In this document: positions 1 through 9,100 of the stretch, in pieces
Layout of the letters: every line of letters starts with the position of its first letter
Position numbering within the stretch: the first letter of the stretch is position 1
Origin: Symbiodinium natans
Taxonomy: Eukaryota; Sar; Dinophyceae; Suessiales; Symbiodiniaceae
DNA length: 64,000 nucleotides
Assembly (NCBI GenBank): GCA_905221605.1
Contig: CAJNDS010000480.1
Span: forward strand, 766,939-830,938
Direction: 5' to 3'
The notes under the pieces: generated by a model
The model's database searches: none
Seen by the model: the letters and a program-made list of their open reading frames with translations, nothing else
What the model was told of the DNA's origin: nothing
Made by a program: the position numbers and the translations under genes

Positions 1-148
1 TCAGAAGTCAGCGAAGGAAGTTGGCCCATGATGGTCAGCTTCAGAAGCACCAGGATGAGGATATGGCCTCCTGCATAAAGGAGAACGAGGAGCTGCGCGC
101 CTGCAATCGCGAGCTGACCCTCTCCATGCAGCAGTTCAAGGAAGAGAA
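1..148 (+). CDS. Gene A exon A1 (5' truncated): coiled coil
   Basis: Read in the frame starting at base 3, it encodes an acidic/basic heptad-rich helix (..IKENEELRACNRELTL..). It ends GAA followed by a GC donor (GCTTGG) at 149. The exon runs off the window start. Phase 2 at its end fits A2 exactly and gives EEK-NDQL across the junction. Confidence 0.6.
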
Positions 149-3100
149 GCTTGGTAGGCTCTTGGGACATTGTTTCTTTTTTCCCTTATGGGGCTTAAGA
201 GGGTCATATTGAGGAACCCTAAAGCCTAAACCCTAAACCCTAAACCCTAAGGGCCCTAGGAATGATCAGCTCCACGTCGACAACGGCAGCCTGTTGGAGA
301 GCGTGGCCCTCTTCGAGGGTGACCTGGGCAAGGTCGCCGACCGACATGCGCAGCTCATCGGGCACGTGAACAAGAAGCAAAAGATCCGCTACACCGTGAA
401 GCTCAAGGAACTACGATTTGCTTAGGTGCCCCCCTGAAAAAACACGGAAAAGTAGTCCTTTATATGGCTCTGGTAAGGAAGGATCTTTTCATTTTGGCCC
501 TTTTTAAGGAACTGCTTGTTCCTATGTATTTTGGGTTCTTAAACCCTAAACCCTACGCCCTAACCCTAAACCCGAAACCCTAAACCCTGAAACAAATCGT
601 CGAGGAGGAGTGTGCGCAGCTACGCTTGGACTTGAACAAGGCCCGCCACAAGCTGATGCAGCTGGAAGGCAGCCGCAGAAGCGATAGCCTGCACTTCGGC
701 TTATTGTTAGGGTTTTAGGGTTTAGGGTTTAGGGTTTAGGGTTTGGGGTTTGGGGTTTGGGGTTTGGGCTTTAGGGTTTCGGGTTTATGGTTACTAGGGG
801 TATTGAAGGAACTCAAGGGCTTATATAGGGGGGATATACGGTGCCCTATAGCAGTCTAGAATCCTTTTTACACGCGGGGGATACGAGGTATCCCATTGAA
901 TCCTTTTGAAAGGTTTCATAGGGGGACATAAGCCCCCCGTAAACCCTGTAAGCCCCGCAACACCCTCTAAGCCCTAGAAGCCCTGCAGACCTCGAAGCCC
1001 TCACCCCTAAACCCTAAACCCCAAACCCTAAACCCGAACCCCTAAACCCTAAACCCTCAACCTCGATGCCCTCCAACCTCAAGGTACGGAGCCCTCGCTT
1101 CCTTGGGCTACTCGCCCGTCCCCGCCATCACCTCGTCGCCGCAGCCGAAGCCGAGAGGACAGGACCAAAGCCCAGCGAGCCCCCCGCAGAAGCTTGGCTA
1201 ACGGCCCAGCCTTACTTAAGGAAGTAAACCCTAAACCCTATTATTGTTTAAGGAATATTCCTTAATTAAGGGGTATTGGAGTCCCTGGGGGTTTGGGGTT
1301 TAGGGTTAGGTCTAGGCTTTAGGGCCTCGGGTTTTGGGATCTGCGTTTGCGGGTTTGGGGTTTGGGGCAGGGTTTCGGATTTAGGGGCGTAGTAGATCGG
1401 CCTGTTTACTTATCTAGCTTTGTAGTCGAATAGTCTAGTATCAGGGTCTTAAGTACAGAGTATTGGTCACGAAGGCTCCTGTATTGCCATCCCTGGGATA
1501 AAAACCCTAGCTTTCCTAGAGAGAGAGTAGGTTCATACATAACGCGGGCTCCTCTGTCGGCTCCAATTATACTGTACTGGAACCCATTGGTAGCATATGG
1601 GGGATCCTCCAAATTAGGGTCCCTTTAGGGGTTACCATTCTCTGGCGGCCCCTATGATGTAGGGTACCCAGAAAGGGACCATGATTTTGAGAAAACCTGT
1701 ACAGTTTGGAGAGCTGACAATGACTGGGAGGCTTCCTAGGGCACATAGGCGAAGTGCTGCAGGCCACAGAACTTTACGTATGTTCAGCGTTGAGGCTTTG
1801 CCTAGAGTAATCCTTCACTTTAGAACATGGGGGGGGGATAAATCGACAGTGCTTTAGGACATAAGCCATCGAGTGTTGAGATTTTCTGAAGTCCTCCAGC
1901 TCGACTCGTATAGCCCCAGCCTTCTTAGCCTTACACCCGAGGTCCAACAAAGCCCTAAACACTGTAACCCTAAACCCTAGACCCTAAATCCCTAAACCCT
2001 AAGCTTTAAACCAAAAAAGCGAACCCTCACACTCAGAGAAAAAACCTTAGCTAACTCCCCTTCAAACCCTGAAACCCTTACTGTAGAAACTGCCCAACCC
2101 ACTTATAGGCCTCCCAAATGGTTGCCCTAAAACCTAAACCCTAAAACCCTAAAACCCTAAAACCCTAAAACCCTAAAACCCTAAAACCCTAAACTCTAAA
2201 CCCTAATCCTAAAACCCCAAACCCGAATTCCAAAGCCCTTACTAAACCCTACAAGCCCTAAACTCTAAAACCCCAAACCCCAAACCCCAAACCCCAAACC
2301 CCAAACCCCAAACCCCAAACCCCAAACCCCAAACCCCAAACCCCAAACCCCAAACCCCAAACCCCAACCCCAAACCCCCAACCCCAAACCCCAAACCCCA
2401 AACCCCAAACCCCAAACCCCAAACCCCAAACCCCAAACCCCAAACCCTAAACCCTAAACCCTAAACCCTAAACCCTAAACCCTAAACCCTAAACCCTAAA
2501 CCCTAAACCCTAAACCCGAAGCTGAGGCAGCTCCCGCCACCCACGCGCGTGAGCCCCAAAGGAGCTCCAGCCCGGCCCGAGGAGGCGCAACATCTCGGGA
2601 TCTTCGGGTTTAGGGTTTAGGGTTTAGGGTTTAGGGTTTAGGGTTTCGGAGGGTTCAGGGTGTAGGGTTTAGGGCTCAGGGTTCAGGATTTCGGAGGGTT
2701 TAGGGTGTAGGGCTTGGGGTTCAGGATTTGGGGTTCGTGGTTTGGATTAGGGTTTGGTGTTCAGGGTTTAGAGTTCTGGGTTCAGGGCTTAGGGGGTTTA
2801 GGGTTTGGCTGATCCTCCGATTTCATTCTTAAGGGGTGCCTTCATGCGCTAAACACCTCATGAGAGGCTTCGGCTTTTCGTTTGTTTTTTGGGATTCGGG
2901 GCATAGGGTGGAGGGTTAGGGTCCAGGGTTTTAGGATGTTAGGATGGTAGGGAGTTGGCAGGAGTTGTGGGTTCGGGTCTGGCCCCAGCCCCCCAGCCCC
3001 CCCGCCACCAACCCGCAAGTAGCCTTGTAACAACAAACTCAAAGGGTCCATGTACCTCTGTAGTAGATACTTGGGCCTTAAAGGGGTTCCTTTCTAGTAG

Positions 3101-6100
3101 CTTTAGGGGCCAAGTATATACTATATAGGTACATGGATCCTTAGGGAAAGGTCGCTGGGTAGCTTGACTACAAGCTAAGCCCGAAGCCCGACATGTAACT
3201 TAGTGGATGCTGATGCAGCTATTTACAAGCATAAATGTACAAACTACTCAATAGCCCACTAGGTATCCTTCTAGGTTTTTTGGGCAAAGCTGAAACCCAA
3301 CAAGACGTGGAAGTTGAAACCCGCTTGGCGGCCAAGGTCCCGGACACCTGACGTTTAGGGTTTAGGTTTATAGTTTATAGTTTAGGGTTTAGGGTTTAGG
3401 ATTGGGGTTCCTTTCGGCTTAGGCTTACATTCTTGTTTCCTCCGTTCGGCTTGTCTACGACGCTTCGAAGCTATCTTTGCTGCCTCTGGGTTGTGGGTAA
3501 TTTGGCTCAGGGTTCTTCTGCGGTTTTTTTGGGGGGTCTCCACTGCGATAGCCACCCTAAGCATTAAACCCTAACGTTTAGGGTTTAGGGTTTTGGGTTT
3601 AGGGCTTAGGGCTTAGGGCTTAGGGTTTAGGACTAAACCCAAGGCCTAAACCCCAAGCCACATCCTGCAAGCACAAGCCCGGAGGCTCAGAGGCGACTGC
3701 GACTTCAGGAGTGTGCTTTGGAGCGGGCCCCTGCCTCAGACGCCACTTCTCTTTCGATTGAAGGGCTTTAGGGCTTTAGGCATTGTAGGGTTTTTTAGGG
3801 TTTTTTTTAGGGCTTTTGGGGTTTTCAGGGTTTTCAGGGTTTTTAGGGTTTTTAGGGTTTAGAGGGTTTAGAGGGTTTGGAGGGTTTAGAGGGTTTAGCG
3901 GGTTTGTGAGTCTTGGGGCGGCTGCTTTACGTCCTTGTCTTCAAAAAGTGGGGGGGCGCTGGCTGGCCTCACTCAAGTTTTTTGTTCCGTAGCTTCGAAC
4001 CAAGAAGCCGAAGGACTCTTTAGGGTGTTGGGTTCAGGGTTAAGGATTTGGGGGTTTCGGTTTTTTGGGTGTAGGGTTTAAGATTTTGGGGGTTTCGGTT
4101 TTAGGGTTTGGGGTTTATGTTTTAGGGTTTAGAGCCTTTAGGGGTTAGTCAGGAATGGGAGACTCGCAACACGAAATTGACGTCGGACACATCCTGCACG
4201 GATCCTTACGGGTCTTGTTGAGCTGAGGGCCTTGATTGTGGGCGTCCGCCAAACAGCAACAAAGGGGTAAGTATTCTTGGGTTACTACAACAAGGATTCT
4301 CGTACGTCCGCCCCTTATGATTCAAGGAAGTTCTCAAGTAGGTCAGAAGCCCACCACCAGAACCAGAACTTGAACTTGCAACCTTTGCACCCTGAAGCCT
4401 AAAACCCTAGATATGCAAGGCCAAGCCGCCACACAGCCACAAAAGCCGGAGACGCCTTTGATCCATCGACCTCAACCCCCCTAAACTCTGCAAACCATAA
4501 GCCCGAAGCCCTGAGGCTTTGCGGGTGAGCCCCAGCCATCCCAAACACCCGGAAACCTGTCGACATCCTAAACCCGGTTAAACCGCCCTAAACACAAACA
4601 TCCCCCAAAAAGCCCACCTAAACCCTAAAGCCTAACCCTAAACCCTAAACCCTAAACCCTAAACCCTAAACCCTACACCCAGGTCAACTCTGATTTCCGG
4701 CACCTGCTCACCCTGGTGCAGCGCGTGATCGGCCGAAGCACTGACGAGCGCAAGGAGACGTCGGGTTCAACTGAAGGTTTAGGGTTTAGGGTTTAGGGTT
4801 TAGGGTTTAGGGTTTAGGGTTTAGGGTTTAGGGTTTAGGGCTGCTAACCCTAAGGGTCCATGTACCTATGTAGTCTATGCTTGGGCCTTAAAGGGGTTCC
4901 CATGTAGTATAGTAACTTTGGGGGCCCGAGTCGATGCCATATAGGTACATGGACCCAAGGGTAACACCTGGAACACCAGTGCTTTCAAAGCCTGAAACGG
5001 CTTCATGACCCTAAACCCTAAACCCTAAACCCTAAACCCTAAACCCTAAACCCTAAACCCTAAACCCTAAACCCTAAGGCCCTGTATGGGAGAACAGCCC
5101 CCTGCAGCCTGATTCAAGCTTTTCCAGGTTTCGGGTTTCGGCGAACACGGCAAATTCCCAGAAAATGGGATCTCCCCGCCCGAGTTCAGAAATCTAGCAT
5201 CGTCCCCCTTGTAAAAAGACAGGAGACGACAAAATGGAACTCCAACCCTAAACCCTCTTACTGGTTCTAGGAGAAAACGAGAGAATTCGGTTCTCCATGT
5301 AATCCCTACTTAAAGGCCTGCTGCTGCCCCCCATGGATCATCGAGTCATCCCAGAGGTCAAAACACATTTCAAGAGCTTTCGGGTTGAGGGTGTTAGGGT
5401 GTTAGGGTGTTAGGGTGTTAGGGTGTTAGGGTTTAGGGTTTGGGGTTTAGGGTTTAGGGTTTTAGGTTTAGGGTTTAGGGTGTAGGGTTGAGGGTGTTAG
5501 GGTTGAGGGTTGAGGGTTGAGGGTTTTAGTGTGTTAGCGTTTAGGGCGCTGGGCTTTGGGTTCAGATTCATCTAGCCCAGGCTGGGTGCGCGCACTTTAG
5601 CGTTTAGGGTTTAGGGTTTAGGGTTCCAACCTTGGGCCAGCTTAGGCTTTCGGAAGGTTGCTCTTTGCATCGCCAAATATCGTAGAGCAACAAGAAAAAA
5701 AGGGGTTTCTGAGGGAAAGCATCCCTAAACCCTAAACCCGAAGCCCTAAACCCGAAGCCCTAAACCCTAAACGCTAAACCCTAAACCCTAAACCCTAAAC
5801 CCTAAACCCTAAACCCTAAACCCTAAACCTTGCATGCCTGAGGAGATCAACTTCGCCGACTTGCTCCAAGACCTGCGACAGGTCATGGCAGCCCAGGCTC
5901 ACCAGAGCGTTGGCAGCCGGATGCTGTGCCCCTGTTAGGGTTTAGGGTTTAGGGTTTAGGGTTTAGGGTTTAGGGTTTAGGGTTTAGGGTTTAGGGTTTA
6001 GGGTTTAGGGTTTAGGGTTTAGGGGTTGAGGTTCAGGGGCCCCCAGGGCTCTTAGGTCTTCAATGAATGGGCTTGTTGAACTGCGTCTTGAAGGGCTTTA

Positions 6101-9100
6101 TCAGAACCAAAACAGTCCTATAAGGGGGGGTTGACCTTTCTTTAGGCTGTAGTGTCTCTTTGGCTTCACTGATTAGGGACATGTTTTTTTGCGTCATTTG
6201 TTCAATCGTCCCGACTCTACGAAGACGAAGAGAAGCCTTTTCAGATTTGCTGGTTGCGAGCCCGAGAACGACAGCCAGTCAAGTCCTGTGCCCCTCCAAG
6301 GAGTGGCCGCCTAAGCCCTAAACCCTAAACCCTAAACCCTAAACCCTAAACCCTAAACCCTAAACCCTAAACCCTAAACCCTAAACCCTAAACCCTAAAC
6401 CCTAAACCCATACGAACTAGGCCTAAGGGACCTTCAACCTATTCTAGAGACTAGGGCTACCCCTTCTTACAACATGCACCCATGGGGCTGTCGGCTTGCC
6501 GACCTCACGGAATGGAATTCCATGTCAAACTGTAGACCCCTAACCCCTATAGACCCCCAATCCCCCAACCCTTAAACCCCAAACCCTAAACCCTAAACCC
6601 CAAACCCCAAACCCTAAACCCTAAACCCCAAACCCTAAACCCTAAACCCTCAACCGCAGGGTGGCAACCACAGGTTGACTGAAAGAAACATACAGTGCAA
6701 GGAGGGAAGTGGAAGTCACTACCTTAAGGACCACATGAACCCCAAAAGGGGTTAGGGTTCATTTACACTCTAGTAGGGATTTAGGGTTTAGGGTTGAGGG
6801 TTGAGGGTTTAGGGTTTAGGGTTTAGGGTTTAGGGGACAGTAGTATTGGGTATATGGACCCAACTTTAGGGCTCATTTGGTCCTTAAGGTATGGGTCGCA
6901 TCCTTGGTGTGGATGCAGCTACGAATGATGCCCTAAGCAGCCCTGCACATCGCTGTCGCAGCCGGCACCCTGAAAAGATATAGGGGTTTCCGAGAACAAG
7001 GGACCCCCGATATAGACCCCCAACTTAGAAAGACTCCCTTAGAGTCAGGACCCCGATAAGGTACCCCGCTAATTTCGGCAACACCCATAGCGGTGCGCCA
7101 TCCTAGGACGGATGCCAGCTCTGTCAAGAAGGAGCCAAAGGAGGCGAAGGAGCCGTCGACACCACGAGCGCGAGATAGCTTGGCTTCGCCCCTGAGCCTC
7201 CGCCTGAGCTCACAGCCACCGGCGTCAGAGGAGCCACGTCCAGTGCAGGACCGGGAGTAGGCCCTTTTGTCCTTTTTTTAGGGTTGGGGTTCCCTTATAA
7301 TCCCCTTAAAACCAAGAAGGGCACCCTTTTTATTCCTATATTACTCCCGGGTCTAGTTGCCCTGTTTCTTACTGGCTCGTAAATCGGAAGTTTTGGGAAT
7401 TCGGTTACCTACATCGCAGGAACCCCGTTGTTTAGGGCTGAAGGTTCAAGGTCAAGGTCGACATCTAGCTGCATTTTGAGGCTTAGCCTAGGGTCCGTTG
7501 CAAGCAAAAGATCCAAAGCCTGTTTTTTGTATAGGTGACTCCTCCGGCGCCCTTTTTGTTGAAGGACTTAGGCTCACCTTAGCCACCAGAAAAAGTTCGC
7601 AGTATCGTCTTGGACTCCCAGGGCAGTTCGATGCTCCCTTTGGCCCCTGGCCTTCTTGCAAGGGTTCCCCGATCCAGGGGCCATAGTAAGGGGCCATGTA
7701 CCCGAACTCTAAACCCTAAGCCCTGAACCCCATACGCGGAACCCCAAACCCTAAACCCTAAACCCTAAACCCTAAACCCTAAACTACCCCTACAAAAGGA
7801 CAAGGAGAACCAGCTGAACGTCCAGAACCAGACTGAGGGCGAGATGGGCAGAGCCGCCACACCCGAGACTCACGAGGCGCTCCAAGTTGGGTTTTTGGGT
7901 GTTGAGGGTTTAGGGCTAGGGTTTAGGGTTTAGGGTTTAGGGTTTAGGGTTTAGGGTTTAGGGTTTAGGGGTTTAGGGGTTTAGGGGTTTAGGGGTTTAG
8001 GGGTTTAGGGGTTTAGGGGTTTAGGGGTTTAGGGGTTTAGGGGTTTAGGGGTTTAGGGGTTTAGGGGTTTAGGGGTTTAGGGTTTAGGGCTAGGGTGTTG
8101 AGGGTTTAGAGGTTTTCGGGCATTTTTCGGGCTTTGGTAATGTTGGGGTTTTACGTCTTTCCGCTTCAAGCTGATTGCAAGAAACCCTTCCTCTTAAGCC
8201 CCAAGCCCCAAACCCTAAACCCTACGGCCAAAAACCCCTGAAGCCCCTTAAGGCGGTGAGGAAGGGTGGCCCTAAACCCGAAACCCTAAACCCTGAAACC
8301 CTGAAGCCCCTTCAGGCGGTGAGGAAGGTGATGAAGCAGATCAACTTCGCCCTCAGCTTTGGTGCGCGCAAGCTCTACGGCCGCCCCATCCAAGATGCGC
8401 GCAGCTTCTTCGAAGCCTTGGACCGACCCTGAGCCTGCCATCAGGGGTTTAGGGTTTAGGGTTTAGGGTTTAGGGTTTGGGCGGGAAGTTAGGGTTTAGG
8501 GTTTTAGTCTTTCGGGCCTTTAGCGTTTTGGAGTTTTCGGATTTAGGGCCTTTGGGTTTAGGGATTGTGGCTTGGGGCTTTGAAATTACCCTTTACTCTC
8601 CCTCCCCCCCCTCAACGCTGATCAAGAAGGGCCTTTCACCCCGTGACTTTACGGTCACGGCCCATAAGACCAAAACCCTAAACCCGAAACCCTAAACCCG
8701 AAACCCTAAACCCTGAACCCTAAACCCTAAACCCTATAAACCCTAAACTCTAAACCCTAAACCCTACCCCCAAACCCTCGACCCGGACGCCGCCTCAGGA
8801 CACGGAAACGGCGCGCTGGAGCGCAAGGACATCGCACAGGGCTGCTCTGGCTCAGGGTTTAGGGTTTAGGGTTTAGGGTTTTGGGCTGCCGGAGTGGCCT
8901 TGGTCCGCTAAGCCCTTAAGCCCAACAAAAACAATTTCCCGAGAACCCTAAAAGCCCTAAACCCTAAAACCGTAAATTTCAACCCGTAAATCCTGAACCC
9001 TATACCACTGCCGCTTTTCCTAATATAGGGGTCGGAAGAATTACGAATAATACTCCCTTAGGGTCCCTATACATAACTATACTATGAAACCCCCCCTCCC

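Noticed and set aside
2258-2443. Gly/Phe/Val-Trp repeat peptides on the minus strand
   Set aside because: Read-through of TTTGGGG repeats.
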